From Luteimonas suaedae (GTDB lineage: Bacteria; Pseudomonadota; Gammaproteobacteria; Xanthomonadales; Xanthomonadaceae), in contig NZ_VSSP01000002.1 of NCBI RefSeq assembly GCF_008312895.1, forward strand, positions 310,001 through 374,000: a stretch of DNA of 64,000 bases, read 5' to 3'. Shown here piece by piece: positions 27,144 through 36,270 of this stretch; positions within the stretch are counted from its first letter, which is position 1, and the number at the start of each line of letters is the position of its first letter. The notes under the pieces were generated by a model that did no database searches, had not been told where the DNA came from, and worked only from the letters and a program-made list of their open reading frames with translations. A program made the position numbers and the translations under genes.

Positions 27144-27637
27144 GCCCCCGCCTCACCGAAATCGCGCTTGCCGCCGCGCTTGCCCAGCAGCTTCGCCGGA
27201 CCCAGCACGATCGCATGCGACAGCGCCTTGCACATGTCGTAGACGGTGAGCGCGGCGACGGTAGCGCCGGTCAGCGCCTCCATCTCCACGCCGGTGCGGT
27301 GCACGGTTTTCACCGTGCACTCGATACGCAGCGCGCGCGCGTCGTGCCAGTCGATGGCGATGCGGATGCCGTCGATCGGCAGCGGATGGCAGAACGGGAT
27401 CAGCTCGTGGGTGCGCTTGACCGCCAGGGTGCCGGCGACGATCGCGGTGTCCACGATGCCGCCCTTCGCGCTTTTCAGGCCGCTGGCGCGCAGCGCCTCC
27501 GCCACCGCGGCCGGGAACCGCACGCGGCATTCCGCGGTCGCGGCGCGCGCGGTCGCGGCCTTGGCGGACACATCCACCATGGCGGGCCGTCCCGCCGGAT
27601 CGAGATGCGTCAACGCGGGTGCGGAGGCATGCTTCAT
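27140..27637 (-). CDS. moaC: Cyclic pyranopterin monophosphate synthase
   Basis: 165 residues. MoaC converts the MoaA product to cPMP. Conserved segments: [17 protein letters not shown] near the N terminus, [29 protein letters not shown], and the C-terminal [20 protein letters not shown] and [19 protein letters not shown] 27637 overlaps the stop of the DUF4440 gene (ATGA). The reading frame upstream is not part of it. Confidence 0.96.
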   Translation of the reverse strand: MKHASAPALTHLDPAGRPAMVDVSAKAATARAATAECRVRFPAAVAEALRASGLKSAKGGIVDTAIVAGTLAVKRTHELIPFCHPLPIDGIRIAIDWHDARALRIECTVKTVHRTGVEMEALTGATVAALTVYDMCKALSHAIVLGPAKLLGKRGGKRDFGEAGA

Positions 27638-28044
27638 GTCGCGCTCGTCGGAGGAGGGGGCACGATGGTACCGTCGCCGGCCAGCGGCGTGCCCTGATGG
27701 AACACCATGCACCAACCGGCAGCGTCGCGGCGCCACAACGAGCTGCGCAACGACCGTCGCGTCTCGCCATCGGCGCTGCGCGTCGCGCGATAGGTCACCT
27801 GCGCCAGCCCGTCCGCGAGTTCGCGCACCTCCAGCGCCTCGGCTGCGAACGCCACGCCGGATTCGTGCGGCAGGCGCGCCAGCGCCTCGTCCTTGCCGAA
27901 CATGCGCCCGGAGGCGCCGATCTCGCGGAAATCGTCGGCGAGCAGCCGCGCCAGCGCTTCCGTAGACGCGCGCACGTCCGCGTTCAGCAGCGCCAGTTCC
28001 AATCGGATCAGATGCGCCTGCAGCGATTCGTCCGCGGAAGTCAT
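27634..28044 (-). CDS. DUF4440 / SnoaL-like NTF2-fold protein
   Basis: 136 residues from ATG 28044 ([20 protein letters not shown]). Pattern of the nuclear-transport-factor-2-like cone fold: [40 protein letters not shown] and [20 protein letters not shown]. The family binds small hydrophobic ligands or catalyses isomerisations; activity here is unknown. It is inserted between moaA and moaC with one-base and four-base overlaps, so it is firmly inside the operon, which suggests but does not prove a link to molybdenum cofactor. Confidence 0.85.
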   Translation of the reverse strand: MTSADESLQAHLIRLELALLNADVRASTEALARLLADDFREIGASGRMFGKDEALARLPHESGVAFAAEALEVRELADGLAQVTYRATRSADGETRRSLRSSLWRRDAAGWCMVFHQGTPLAGDGTIVPPPPTSAT

Positions 28045-29066
28045 CACCCACCGACCAGGAACATTTCGACATGCCGGCGCGCGGCGCGCGGACTGCCGCG
28101 TTGCTCGCTGTAGCGATCCGCACGCCGCGACCACAGGGCGGCGACGCGCTCGGCCAGCGCGGTTTCGCCCGCCCGCAGCGCCGGCCGCAGATCGGTGCCG
28201 CCGGCCGCGAACAGGCAGGTGTAGAGATGGCCGTCGGCGGAGATCCGCGCACGATGGCAGTCGCCGCAGAACGGCGCGGTCACCGAACTGACGAAGCCGA
28301 CCTCGCCGCCGCCGTCGACGAAGCCGTACCGCTCCGCCACCTCGCCGCGATAATGCGGATCGAGCGGCTGCAGCGGCCAGCGCGCGTGGATCCGGTCGCG
28401 CAGCTCGGCCGAGGGCACCACGCGTTCGCGATCCCAGCCGTTGCAGGTGCCGACGTCCATGTACTCGATGAAGCGCAGCACGTGGCCGCTGCCGCGGAAG
28501 TGCTCGACCAGCCGCAGGACTTCGCCGTCATTGACGCCGCGCTGCACCACGCAGTTGAGCTTGATCGACCCGAACCCGGCCTCGACGGCCGCGTCCAGGC
28601 CGGCCAGGACCGCCCCGACATCGCCGCGATCGCCGGACAGCTGCCGGAACAGCGCCGGATCCAGCGCATCCAGGCTGACCGTCAACCGCCGCAGTCCGGC
28701 GCGGCGCAGCGCCCGTGCCTGCCGCGCCAGCAGGCTGGCGTTGGTGGTCAGCGCCAGGTCCTCGATGCCCGGCACCCCCGCCAGCCGGGCGACCAGGTCG
28801 GGCAGGCCCTTGCGCAACAGCGGCTCGCCGCCGGTGATCCGCAGCTTGCGCACGCCGACCCGGGCGAAGCCGCGCACCATGGTCTCGATCTCGTCGAACG
28901 ACAGCCGGGTGGCGGCGTCGAAACCGTAGTCGTCGGGCACGCGGTCGGCCGGCATGCAGTAGCCGCAGCGGAAGTTGCACGCCTCGATCACCGACAGCCG
29001 CAGGTCGTGCAGCGGCCGCCCCAGGGTGTCGAGCGGTAGCACCGGCAATGGCGATATCGCGTTCAT
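28044..29066 (-). CDS. moaA: GTP 3',8-cyclase (radical SAM)
   Basis: 340 residues. Radical SAM cluster cysteines C30, C34 and C37 ([12 protein letters not shown]); a C-terminal second 4Fe-4S site, [31 protein letters not shown] for SAM binding; and a terminal GG (FLVGG), which in MoaA is needed for activity. It starts molybdopterin synthesis from GTP. First gene of moaA-DUF4440-moaC-moaD. Its stop and the next start share one base (TGATG). No molybdenum-cofactor riboswitch is apparent upstream. Confidence 0.96.
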   Translation of the reverse strand: MNAISPLPVLPLDTLGRPLHDLRLSVIEACNFRCGYCMPADRVPDDYGFDAATRLSFDEIETMVRGFARVGVRKLRITGGEPLLRKGLPDLVARLAGVPGIEDLALTTNASLLARQARALRRAGLRRLTVSLDALDPALFRQLSGDRGDVGAVLAGLDAAVEAGFGSIKLNCVVQRGVNDGEVLRLVEHFRGSGHVLRFIEYMDVGTCNGWDRERVVPSAELRDRIHARWPLQPLDPHYRGEVAERYGFVDGGGEVGFVSSVTAPFCGDCHRARISADGHLYTCLFAAGGTDLRPALRAGETALAERVAALWSRRADRYSEQRGSPRAARRHVEMFLVGG

Positions 29067-29220
29067 CGAATCTCCATTCTAGGCACTCGCGCGTTATGCA
29101 GGCGGCAATCGCCGCCATCGGCGTCCATTGAACGCGATCGGCGCCGGCGCCGCTTGCCGGATCCTGCGTCTTGCTTGCCCGATCGGCCACCGCCGAGCAG
29201 GTCCGCGGCCGGCGTGCCCG

Positions 29221-29973
29221 TCAGCCGGCGGGCGCGCGCTCCGGTTCGGCCAGCGCCAGCACCTCGCCCTGCCCGGCCACGCGGCGGCCACGCGCGCGCA
29301 TGGCCTCGCCGTCGGCGCCACTGGCGTAGTGGTACAGCACGCAGCGCGCCAGCAGCTCCGGCGGGTATTCGCGCTCGAGGTCGTCGAGGCCGCTGTGCGA
29401 GGGATTGCCGTGCAGGCCGCAGTCGTGGGCGACGGTCTCGCCGGCATCGGCGTACACCTTCAGCAGCTCCGCGATCGGCCGGGTGTCCCCGGTCCATACC
29501 AGGCTGCCGCGCAGCCGCAGCCCGTACGCGGTGCGCGGCCAGTGGTGGCGCACCGCGAACGTCTCCAGCCGCAGCCCGTCGTGCCAGAACGCATCGCCGA
29601 CCGGGATCAGGTGGAACGCGTCCCAGAAATTGGCGCCGCCCTCGGCCAGCGCATTGGGATAGTCGCCGACGCGCTGGTGCAGCAGCGGCAGCACCGTCGC
29701 CGGCACGTAGACCGGCATCCGCCCACGGCGCGCGGGATCGAAATATTCCGATACGAACAGGCGCTCGAAGCCGGAGACGTGGTCGAGATGGGTGTGGGTG
29801 ACGAACAGCGCCCGCGGCGGCTCGCCATAGTGCGCCAGGCAGGCGGTCAGGCCCTCGCTGCCGCAGTCGATGGTCAGCCACGGGGCGCCGTCGCGCTCGA
29901 TCGTCGCCATCGACGAGCCGAGCTCGACCGCCGACGCATTGCCGACCCCGTGGAAGCGCAGCGACCAGGTCAT
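29221..29973 (-). CDS. Metallo-beta-lactamase-fold hydrolase (RNase Z-like)
   Basis: 250 residues from ATG 29973, preceded by GGGGG inside the end of the upstream gene. Zinc motif THTHLDH (59-65), later HHWPRTAYGLRL, VWTGDTRPI and HDCGLHGNPSHSGLDD. The layout (long insertion, GDT, HDC) resembles ribonuclease Z/phosphodiesterase-type enzymes rather than lactamases, but the RNase Z exosite is not evident. Substrate unknown. It lies one base after the Kdo-kinase-like gene and is probably cotranscribed with it. Confidence 0.8.
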   Translation of the reverse strand: MTWSLRFHGVGNASAVELGSSMATIERDGAPWLTIDCGSEGLTACLAHYGEPPRALFVTHTHLDHVSGFERLFVSEYFDPARRGRMPVYVPATVLPLLHQRVGDYPNALAEGGANFWDAFHLIPVGDAFWHDGLRLETFAVRHHWPRTAYGLRLRGSLVWTGDTRPIAELLKVYADAGETVAHDCGLHGNPSHSGLDDLEREYPPELLARCVLYHYASGADGEAMRARGRRVAGQGEVLALAEPERAPAG

Positions 29974-29974
29974 C

Positions 29975-30727
29975 TCAATACCCCCGCGCCCAGCGGGCAT
30001 CGTAGGCGGCACGCAGGCGGGCGAAATCGGCGCGTACCGCCTCGGCCGGGCGCTCGCCGCGCAGCTTCAGCAGCGAACGCTCGAGCCGGGCGAGGTTGCG
30101 CGAACGCCAACCGGTCTCCGGCAGCCGCAGGTGGCCGCGGTCCAGGTCGATCAGCCAACCCTTGCCGGCGGCGTCGAACAGGATGTTGTGGGCGTTGAGG
30201 TCGGCGTGATCGAGGCCGGCGCGATGGAAGCGCGCGATCAGGCGTCCGGTTTCCTGCCAGGGGGCATCGCCGGCCGCCACCGCCACGCGGTCGGCGAACG
30301 AGCGCACGCCGTCCAGGCGCCGGACCAGGATCGCCGCGCGGTAGAACGGACCGCGGCGCAGGTAGCACGAGGCCAGCGGCTCCGCCACCGGCAGCCCTTC
30401 GCGATGCAGGTCGCGGGTCAGCCGGAACTCGGTGAAGCTGCGCACCCGGGCGATGCCGCGCCACAGGTGCGCATCGCGACTCACGCGCGCCGCCAGGCCG
30501 CCGCGCAGGTAGTGGCGCAACACCGCCGCACCGAACGGGCCGTCCACGAACCACGCGCCACCGCGGCCGCCACTGTCGACCGGCCGCGCGCGTTCGCCCC
30601 AGAACCGTGGATCGAACCAGTCCGGCTCGACTTGCCGCGCCAATGCGGCGTCACTCAGAATCGATCCGTATCCGCCGCCCGCATCGCGGAACGGCGTCAG
30701 GCTTTCGCTGGCGTCGAATCTGACCAT
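29975..30727 (-). CDS. kdkA: 3-deoxy-D-manno-octulosonic acid (Kdo) kinase-like protein
   Basis: 250 residues, WaaP/KdkA lipopolysaccharide-kinase family. Protein-kinase-like catalytic loop [10 protein letters not shown] (174-183, H174-x-D176, N181) and metal Asp in LIDLDRG (D194). N-terminal [19 protein letters not shown] is typical. KdkA phosphorylates Kdo of the inner core at position 4 in species with a single Kdo. The ATG at 30727 lies only 21 bases from the divergent family 9 glycosyltransferase start. Assignment to KdkA over WaaP is by gene length and motif spacing. Confidence 0.88.
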   Translation of the reverse strand: MVRFDASESLTPFRDAGGGYGSILSDAALARQVEPDWFDPRFWGERARPVDSGGRGGAWFVDGPFGAAVLRHYLRGGLAARVSRDAHLWRGIARVRSFTEFRLTRDLHREGLPVAEPLASCYLRRGPFYRAAILVRRLDGVRSFADRVAVAAGDAPWQETGRLIARFHRAGLDHADLNAHNILFDAAGKGWLIDLDRGHLRLPETGWRSRNLARLERSLLKLRGERPAEAVRADFARLRAAYDARWARGY

Positions 30728-30748
30728 CCAACGAGTCTAGCAAGCCGC

Positions 30749-31816
30749 ATGGCCCCGACCCCGCCGCCGCCATCGCCTTCCCCGCCGCGCTCGCTCTGCC
30801 TACTGCGGCTCTCGGCGTTGGGCGACGTGACCCACGTGCTGCCGCTGGTCCATACCTTGCGGCAGGCCTGGCCGGACACCGCGCTCACCTGGGTCATCGG
30901 CAAGGGCGAACAGCGGCTGCTGGACGGCCTGCCCGGGGTCGAGTTCATGGTCTACGACAAGCAATCCGGCCTGGCGGGCATGCGCGCACTGCGACATGCG
31001 CTGGCCGAACGCCGCTTCGACGCTCTGCTGCAGATGCAGGTCGCCGCCCGCGCCAACCTGCTGTCGGCGTTCGTGCCGGCGCGGCGCCGGATCGGCTACG
31101 ACCGTTCGCGCTCCAAGGACCTGCACGGCCTGTTCGTGAACGAACGCATTCCCGACCGGCCGGGCATCCACGTGCTCGACGCGATCGGCAGCTTCTGCGA
31201 GCCACTGGGGCTGAAGCAGACCGAAATCGCCTGGAACCTTCCGGTTCCGGACGACGCCCGCGACTGGGCGCGCGCGCAGTGGCCCGGCGACGACACCCCC
31301 ACCCTGCTGATCTCGCCCTGCTCCAGCCACGCGCTGCGCAACTGGCGCGCCGAGCGCTATGCCGCGGTCGCCGACCATGCCGTGGCGAAGGGCTGGCGCG
31401 TCGTACTGTGCGGCGGTCGCAGCACACTGGAGCGCGACACCGCCGACGCGATCGTCGGCGCGATGCGCGCGCCGGCGCTGGACCTGGTCGGCAAGGACAC
31501 GCTCAAGCAGCTGCCGGCGCTGCTCGAGCGTGCGGACCTGGTGATGACACCCGATTCCGGACCGATGCACATCGCCAACGCCATGGGGACGAAGGTGCTC
31601 GGCCTGCACGCCGCCAGCAATCCCGAACGCAGCGGCCCGTACTCCGACCGCCGATATTGCGTGGATCGCTACGACGCCGCAGCGCGCAAGTACCTCGGCA
31701 AGCCGGCGAGCGAACTGCGCTGGGGAACCAAGATCGAGCACGAGGGCGTGATGGACCTGGTGACCGTGGAGGACGCGATCGCGGCGTTCGAATGCCATGC
31801 CGGCGACCGCCACTAG
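30749..31816 (+). CDS. Glycosyltransferase family 9 (heptosyltransferase-like)
   Basis: 355 residues from ATG 30749, beginning with a Pro/Ser-rich stretch before SLCLLRLSALGDVTHVLPL. GT9 features: ISPCSSHALRNWRAERYA, the TPDSGPMHIANAMGTKVLGL loop that binds ADP-heptose, and SNPERSGPYSD. It probably adds heptose or a related sugar to the LPS inner core. Only 21 bases separate it from kdkA, so at least one promoter lies inside a coding region or both genes use overlapping signals. The start is the only in-frame ATG before the family start. Confidence 0.9.
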   Translation: MAPTPPPPSPSPPRSLCLLRLSALGDVTHVLPLVHTLRQAWPDTALTWVIGKGEQRLLDGLPGVEFMVYDKQSGLAGMRALRHALAERRFDALLQMQVAARANLLSAFVPARRRIGYDRSRSKDLHGLFVNERIPDRPGIHVLDAIGSFCEPLGLKQTEIAWNLPVPDDARDWARAQWPGDDTPTLLISPCSSHALRNWRAERYAAVADHAVAKGWRVVLCGGRSTLERDTADAIVGAMRAPALDLVGKDTLKQLPALLERADLVMTPDSGPMHIANAMGTKVLGLHAASNPERSGPYSDRRYCVDRYDAAARKYLGKPASELRWGTKIEHEGVMDLVTVEDAIAAFECHAGDRH

Positions 31817-31898
31817 GCCTGCGACGTCCGGAAACGGCGAGATCCGCGCCACCCACACCGCGACCATGGTGCGTCCCCATTCGACGCCGGCCGCCCCC

Positions 31899-32379
31899 AT
31901 GACTTTCCCGCAACGCATTCCGCCTCACCGCCCTGCCCGCCGAACCCTTCGCCCCGCTGTTCGCGCTGGACGCCCACGCCCTGGCTGAACGCTGCATCCA
32001 GAACCTGACCGCGGACGGACCCGGCTATTTCTGCCGCGTCGCCCTGGACCACGTCGGGACCGGAAGCGACCTTCTGCTGCTCTCCTACGCGCATCATCCG
32101 GCCGCATCGCCCTACCGCGCCTCGGGTCCGATCTTCGTCGGCCATGCGGCGGTGCGGGCGCATCCCGCGCCGGGAGAGATCCCGGACGCGATGCGGCCAG
32201 GGCTGTTCGCGGTCAAGGCCTACGATGCGCAGGGCGACATCGTCGATGCCGATGTCGCCGAAGGCGTGGCGCTGGAGTCGGGGATCGCGCGTTTCCTGCG
32301 GCGCCCCGACACCGCGTTCCTGCACCTGCACTTCGCGCGGCGCGGTTGCTACGCCTGCCGCGTCGAGCGGGCGGACTGA
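31899..32379 (+). pseudogene. DUF1203 family protein with 5' frameshift
   Basis: The DUF1203 frame runs from about 31903 (FRLTALPAEPFAPLFALDAH) to the TGA at 32379, about 158 residues, and includes YFCRVALDHVG, SPYRASGPIFVG and the C-terminal HLHFARRGCYACRVERAD. No in-frame ATG, GTG or TTG occurs before codon 84. The plausible start ATG at 31899 (MTF, as in DUF1203 proteins) is in another frame, which closes at 31986-31988. A 13-base insertion after MTF would explain the break. It may be a true mutation, a sequencing error or use of a CTG start. Confidence 0.65.
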
Positions 32380-32436
32380 TCCGGGAGGGCGACGCCGGCA
32401 CGGTCTTGGCGGCGGCCGGCCGAGATCGCCATCGGG

Positions 32437-32862
32437 TCAGGGCGTCGAGCCGGTGCGGTAGTCCTGGTAGGACTTTTCCTCGACATAGGACGAGCCCAGC
32501 GCCAGGTTGATCTCCTTCTTGATCCGCGCGCGCGTGTCGTTCTCGAAGTAGACGCTGCGGGCGAGGCGGATGAACTCCTCGTCGAAGGCCTGCGCCTTCT
32601 CCTTGACCCGGATGTCGTCCTCGATCTCCCAGAGCCGCTCGTTCACCGCCTTGAGTTCGGCACGCAGCCTGGGGACGCTGGCCCCGGATCCGGCGTCCTG
32701 ACCCGCCGCCGGGTGCGCCATCCAGGTCGCCTCCAGCGCCGACAGCTCGTTGCGCACGTTAGCGAGCTTGGCCTCGTCGCTGATGCGTTCCGACTTGATC
32801 TGCAGGATCGCGATCTTGTCGAGCAGTTCACCAAAAGAGACGGGCACGGAAATTTCGGACAT
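32437..32862 (-). CDS. DUF6165 family protein
   Basis: 141 residues, highly charged and helical: MSEISVPVSFGELLDKIAIL, RISDEAKLANVRNELSALEA, LKAVNERLWEIEDDIRVKEK, SVYFENDTRARIKKEINLAL, ending YVEEKSYQDY. I recognise it as DUF6165, a small cytoplasmic helical family often found near LPS-core genes; no biochemical role is established. ATG 32862. Convergent with the broken DUF1203 gene; the kdkA and GT9 genes nearby fit an LPS context. Confidence 0.8.
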   Translation of the reverse strand: MSEISVPVSFGELLDKIAILQIKSERISDEAKLANVRNELSALEATWMAHPAAGQDAGSGASVPRLRAELKAVNERLWEIEDDIRVKEKAQAFDEEFIRLARSVYFENDTRARIKKEINLALGSSYVEEKSYQDYRTGSTP

Positions 32863-32913
32863 GGCGAGGCTGAACCTGGATGGTGGGAACGGTCCAAGTG
32901 TAACGCCGCCGGC

Positions 32914-32942
32914 TTGTCCGCCGCCTGACCGGCCCGTATCAT
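32914..32942 (+). promoter_or_regulatory. Promoter of tRNA-Ser(CGA)
   Basis: TTGTCC (32914-32919), 17-base spacer, TATCAT (32937-32942). The predicted start is about 30 bases before the tRNA. It shares the -35 with the tRNA-Ser(GGA) promoter. Confidence 0.7.
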
Positions 32943-32979
32943 GACCGCCCCCGGCGCTTCCTGACGCCGGACGCCGTTC

Positions 32980-33070
32980 GGAGAGGTGGCAGAGCGGTTG
33001 AATGTACCTGACTCGAAATCAGGCAGGCGTTAATAGCGCCTCGGGGGTTCGAATCCCCCCCTCTCCGCCA
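32980..33070 (+). tRNA. tRNA-Ser(CGA)
   Basis: 91 bases with encoded CCA. Acceptor GGAGAGG/CCTCTCC, anticodon stem CCTGA/TCAGG with loop CTCGAAA (anticodon CGA), long variable arm and GGTTCGAATCC T-arm. Reads UCG. Confidence 0.96.
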
Positions 33071-33110
33071 GACACGCAAAAGCCCCCTTTCGGGGGCTTT
33101 TGCGTGTCTG
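33069..33110 (+). terminator. Strong hairpin after tRNA-Ser(CGA)
   Basis: Perfect 19-bp stem (33069-33087 with 33092-33110) around TTTC. The core AAAAGCCCCC-TTTC-GGGGGCTTTT is a classic intrinsic terminator working in either direction, and the stem extends into the CCA of the tRNA. Confidence 0.9.
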
Positions 33111-33299
33111 AAGAACCGCCACCGCCACGCATGCGCGCCGTCACCTTTCCAGAACGACTCTGCTAGGGTAGTTTCATGCCCGCCACCCGCACGGAACGGA
33201 CGTGTCCGACGCGCTCACCCCCTTTCAGTTGGCCGTCCGGGTCATGACGCTGCGTTTGCCACTTCGGGGGTGCCGATACCGGCCGGATACAGGACGCGC

Positions 33300-34004
33300 A
33301 TGATCGAGTTCGGACACCTGACCCATGTCGGCCTGCGGCGCGAGCTGAACGAAGATACCTATTACGGCGACGCCGAGCTCGGCCTGTGGCTGGTGGCCGA
33401 CGGCATGGGCGGGCACGAGTACGGCGAGGTGGCCAGCGCGTTGGCGCGCGAGACCGTGGTGCGCGAAACCCGCCAGGGCACGCCGCTGGTGCAGGCGATC
33501 CGGATCGCCGACGAGGAGATCATCCGCGCCTCGCGACAGCGCCACGACACCCTGCCCATGGGCACCACGGTGGTTGCCGCACGCGTGACCGGCAACCGCT
33601 TCGAGGTGGCCTGGGTCGGCGACAGCCGGGTCTACCTGTGGCACGCCGGCAAGCTGGTGCAACTGTCGCAGGATCACAGCTACGTGCAGGAACTCATCTC
33701 GCAGGGCACGATCAGCGTCGACCAGGCGCGGAACCACCCACACCGCAACGTCGTCACCCAGGCGCTGGGCGTGACCGATCCGCAATCGCTGAACGTCGAG
33801 ACCATGGCCGGCGAATGGCTGCCGGGCATGCAGCTGCTGCTGTGCAGCGACGGACTGACCGAGGAAGTGGACGATGCCGGCATCGCCCGGGTGCTGGCCC
33901 ATGGCGAGTGCAGCGCCCAGGAATGCGTGGACGGCCTGGTCGCGGCGGCGCTCGACGGCGGCGGCTCCGACAACGTGACCGCGGTGCTGGTGCGTCGGCA
34001 CTAG
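33300..34004 (+). CDS. PP2C-family serine/threonine phosphatase
   Basis: 234 residues from ATG 33300 (MIEFGHLTHVGLRRELNEDT). Metal-binding motifs: LVADGMGGHEYGE (near 32-44), VAWVGDSRVYLW, LLLCSDGLTEEV and GGSDNVTAVLV. It dephosphorylates Ser/Thr, usually opposite a Hanks-type kinase; no kinase is present in the window. No N-terminal FHA or membrane segment, so it is a free cytosolic phosphatase of the Stp1 type. Confidence 0.93.
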   Translation: MIEFGHLTHVGLRRELNEDTYYGDAELGLWLVADGMGGHEYGEVASALARETVVRETRQGTPLVQAIRIADEEIIRASRQRHDTLPMGTTVVAARVTGNRFEVAWVGDSRVYLWHAGKLVQLSQDHSYVQELISQGTISVDQARNHPHRNVVTQALGVTDPQSLNVETMAGEWLPGMQLLLCSDGLTEEVDDAGIARVLAHGECSAQECVDGLVAAALDGGGSDNVTAVLVRRH

Positions 34005-34307
34005 CGGCGGGAAACGCGTGGATGAGGCATCGCGACCTTGTCAAAACTGGTGGTCTCTACGATGCGGTGCGACCCGCTTGGTGAAGCGTCGACAGGCTTA
34101 GAGCGTAACGACGTTCGCTGTCCATCCCCATTGTCCGTGTAGGAGGGGCTTCAGCCCCGACCTCGGAAACGAACGGAGCGCAAAAAAAACCGCGCGCGCA
34201 GCTTGCCGATCGGCACCACGCGCTCCCTGTTTGCTTGCCGCCTTCGGCGAGCCGGGGCTGAAGCCCCTCCTACAGAGGTCGGCGGAGGGCGTGCATGCCG
34301 ATCCGCC
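34005..34307. other. Convergent intergenic region between phosphatase and dnaQ
   Basis: 303 bases with no gene. The only structure is a REP pair of family 1 (34139-34273): GTAGGAGGGGCTTCAGCCCCGACC at the left and its complement ending TCCTAC at 34273. Unlike the other two family 1 copies, its inner sequence (an A-run CAAAAAAAACC) is not shared. Confidence 0.8.
34139..34273. repeat. REP pair, family 1 copy 3
   Basis: Arms GTAGGAGGGGCTTCAGCCCC (34139-34158) and the inverted copy ending at 34273, with a core different from copies 1 and 2. This shows that the arms are the conserved unit. Confidence 0.85.
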
Positions 34308-35057
34308 CTAGGACAGCGCCGACTCCGGCTCCGCGACCGAGTCCGGCACGACGACGGAAGCCAGGTCCCATACGCATTGCCCCGCCTTGGCGCGGATCTT
34401 CTCCAGTCGCGCGGCGTGCAGGGCGAGTTCCGCCTCGGGCACCACCACCCGCGGCCGTGGCCCCAGACCCGCGGTGGGCAGCGCGACGGCGGCGGCGCGG
34501 CCGGCATCCGCGACCGGGCTGGCGAAGCCGATCTCGCTCTGGCCCGCGGTCAGCGCCAGATACACCTCGGCCAGCAGCTGCGCATCGAGCAGCGCGCCGT
34601 GCAGTTGCCGGTGCGCATTGTCCACGCCGAGGCGCTTGCACAGCGCATCGAGGGAATTGCGCTGGCCGGGATACCGCTGCCGCGCCAGGTCGAGCGAGTC
34701 CTCGACCATGGCACGATCACGGATGCGACCGTACTGTTCCCCGCAGCGCGCCAGCTCGGCATCGAGAAAGCCGACGTCGAATGCGGCGTTGTGGATCACC
34801 AGCTCGGCGCCGTCGATGAAGTCCAGGAACTCGTCGACGACAGCGGCGAACAGCGGCTTGTCGGCAAGGAATTCACGGGTCAGGCCGGTGACTTCCTGCG
34901 CACCCGGCTCGAAATCGCGCTCGGGATTGAGGTAGCGCTGGAACGTGCGCCCGGTCGGGCGGCGCTCCTGCAGCTCGACGCAACCGATCTCGACCACGCG
35001 GTTGCCCTTCTTCCACTCCAGGCCCGTGGTCTCGGTGTCGAGGACGATCTGTCGCAT
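34308..35057 (-). CDS. dnaQ: DNA polymerase III subunit epsilon
   Basis: 249 residues from ATG 35057 (MRQIVLDTETTGL). DEDDh exonuclease motifs: D7-x-E9 (Exo I), IHNAAFDVGFL (Exo II) and HGALLDAQLLAEVY (Exo III). It proofreads during replication as part of the core polymerase. The C-terminal ~70 residues would bind the alpha subunit. A long upstream extension in the same frame is rejected. The order dnaQ after rnhA matches many gammaproteobacteria, 32 bases apart. Confidence 0.95.
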   Translation of the reverse strand: MRQIVLDTETTGLEWKKGNRVVEIGCVELQERRPTGRTFQRYLNPERDFEPGAQEVTGLTREFLADKPLFAAVVDEFLDFIDGAELVIHNAAFDVGFLDAELARCGEQYGRIRDRAMVEDSLDLARQRYPGQRNSLDALCKRLGVDNAHRQLHGALLDAQLLAEVYLALTAGQSEIGFASPVADAGRAAAVALPTAGLGPRPRVVVPEAELALHAARLEKIRAKAGQCVWDLASVVVPDSVAEPESALS

Positions 35058-35089
35058 CTGTCGTTCTGTCCGCTTTGTGTCGTCGATGT

Positions 35090-35581
35090 TCAGGATAGCC
35101 GCGCGCCGTCGCAGATGCCGGGACCGGGCAGGCGGCCGGCCTTGATCAGCTCGGCCTGCGTGCGCGCGAGCGCGTCGACGCGCTCGTTGTCGGGATCGCC
35201 GGAATGGCCTTTCACCCAGCGCCAGTCGATGCTGTGCCTCAGGGTCGCCGCCTGCAGCCGCTGCCACAGGTCCTGGTTCTTCACCGCGCCGCCGCCGGCG
35301 GTGCGCCAGTTGCGGCGCAGCCAGTTCGGCAGCCATTCGGTGATGCCTTTGCGCACGTACTGCGAATCGGTGTGCAGGACCACGCTGCACGGCGCGGTCA
35401 GCGCCTCCAGCGCGCTGATCGCGGCCATCAGTTCCATGCGGTTGTTGGTGGTCAGTGCCTCGCCGCCGACCAGTTCTTTCTCCTGCGTACGGTAGCGCAG
35501 CAGCGCCGCCCAGCCACCCGGTCCCGGATTGCCGAGACAGGCGCCGTCGGTGTGGATCTCGACCGCCTTCATCGCGCTCAT
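35090..35581 (-). CDS. rnhA: Ribonuclease HI
   Basis: 163 residues from ATG 35581, which overlaps the stop of the methyltransferase gene (ATGA); a second ATG three codons later is also possible. Catalytic D12 ([11 protein letters not shown]), E50 ([10 protein letters not shown]), D72 (HTDSQYV) and the [10 protein letters not shown] end. It removes RNA from RNA-DNA hybrids. Cotranscribed with methyltransferase and dnaQ. Confidence 0.96.
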   Translation of the reverse strand: MSAMKAVEIHTDGACLGNPGPGGWAALLRYRTQEKELVGGEALTTNNRMELMAAISALEALTAPCSVVLHTDSQYVRKGITEWLPNWLRRNWRTAGGGAVKNQDLWQRLQAATLRHSIDWRWVKGHSGDPDNERVDALARTQAELIKAGRLPGPGICDGARLS

Positions 35582-36240
35582 CCCGCCGCCGCGCGCTGCG
35601 GGAGGCGCAACCCGGCCTTGCGCCGGATCGGCGTCAGCGGCACCACGCGCCGCTCCGCGCGCAGCGCATAGGCGGCGCACAGGCCGGGGCCGCTGCGCGC
35701 GGCATCGCGCACCTCCACCTTCCACCCCGGACCTACCCCTTGCGACACCGCTTCGGGCACCAGGCCGGCGTCGCGCATGCGCCGCCGCCAGGTGAGCGGC
35801 TCGCTGGCGCGCAGGCCGTGCCCGCGCCAGCGCCAGCGATAGGGAGACAGCGGATTGAGGGCGAACAGCCAGAGCCAGCCGCCTGGGACCAGCACCCGGG
35901 CGCACTCGTCGAGCAGGGCCGCCGCCTGCTCGCGCGACGCCGGCACGTGCTGCAGGACCACGGTGCCGACCGATTCGTTCGCCAGGGGCAGCGGCAGCGC
36001 GCAACGCAGGGCGCCGTCCCAGCCCTCGCCGCGGACGCGCAGGCAGACCCCGCGGCCGCCGGCGTCCGCCCGCTGCGGGACCGGCGCCAGCCACAGCCAG
36101 GGCGGGCCCGGTCGCTGGCCCAGCGCCTGCCTCACCAGGGCCGCCTCGCTGTCGATCAGCGCCTGTCCCGGCGGGGAAGCGAACCAGTCGCTGGGCATGC
36201 CGGGTTGACCGGCCGGTGAAATCGCGGGCATGGTCGCCAT
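35578..36240 (-). CDS. SAM-dependent methyltransferase, class I
   Basis: 220 residues from ATG 36240. [24 protein letters not shown] post-motif and [19 protein letters not shown] are the late motifs of class I methyltransferases; the N-terminal glycine loop is weak, so this may be a divergent member (related to the YaeB/SmtA-type enzyme often beside rnhA and gloB). The position between gloB and rnhA is conserved in gammaproteobacteria. Substrate unknown. It is divergent from gloB with 30 bases between starts. Confidence 0.82.
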   Translation of the reverse strand: MATMPAISPAGQPGMPSDWFASPPGQALIDSEAALVRQALGQRPGPPWLWLAPVPQRADAGGRGVCLRVRGEGWDGALRCALPLPLANESVGTVVLQHVPASREQAAALLDECARVLVPGGWLWLFALNPLSPYRWRWRGHGLRASEPLTWRRRMRDAGLVPEAVSQGVGPGWKVEVRDAARSGPGLCAAYALRAERRVVPLTPIRRKAGLRLPQRAAAG

Positions 36241-36270
36241 TCTAACGGCTGTCCCGCGAGGTCGACCCGG

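Noticed and set aside
29067-29220. Molybdenum-cofactor riboswitch near moaA
   Set aside because: The 154-base stretch here lies after the neighbouring gene and before moaA, and no Moco-aptamer-like conserved elements could be recognised by eye.
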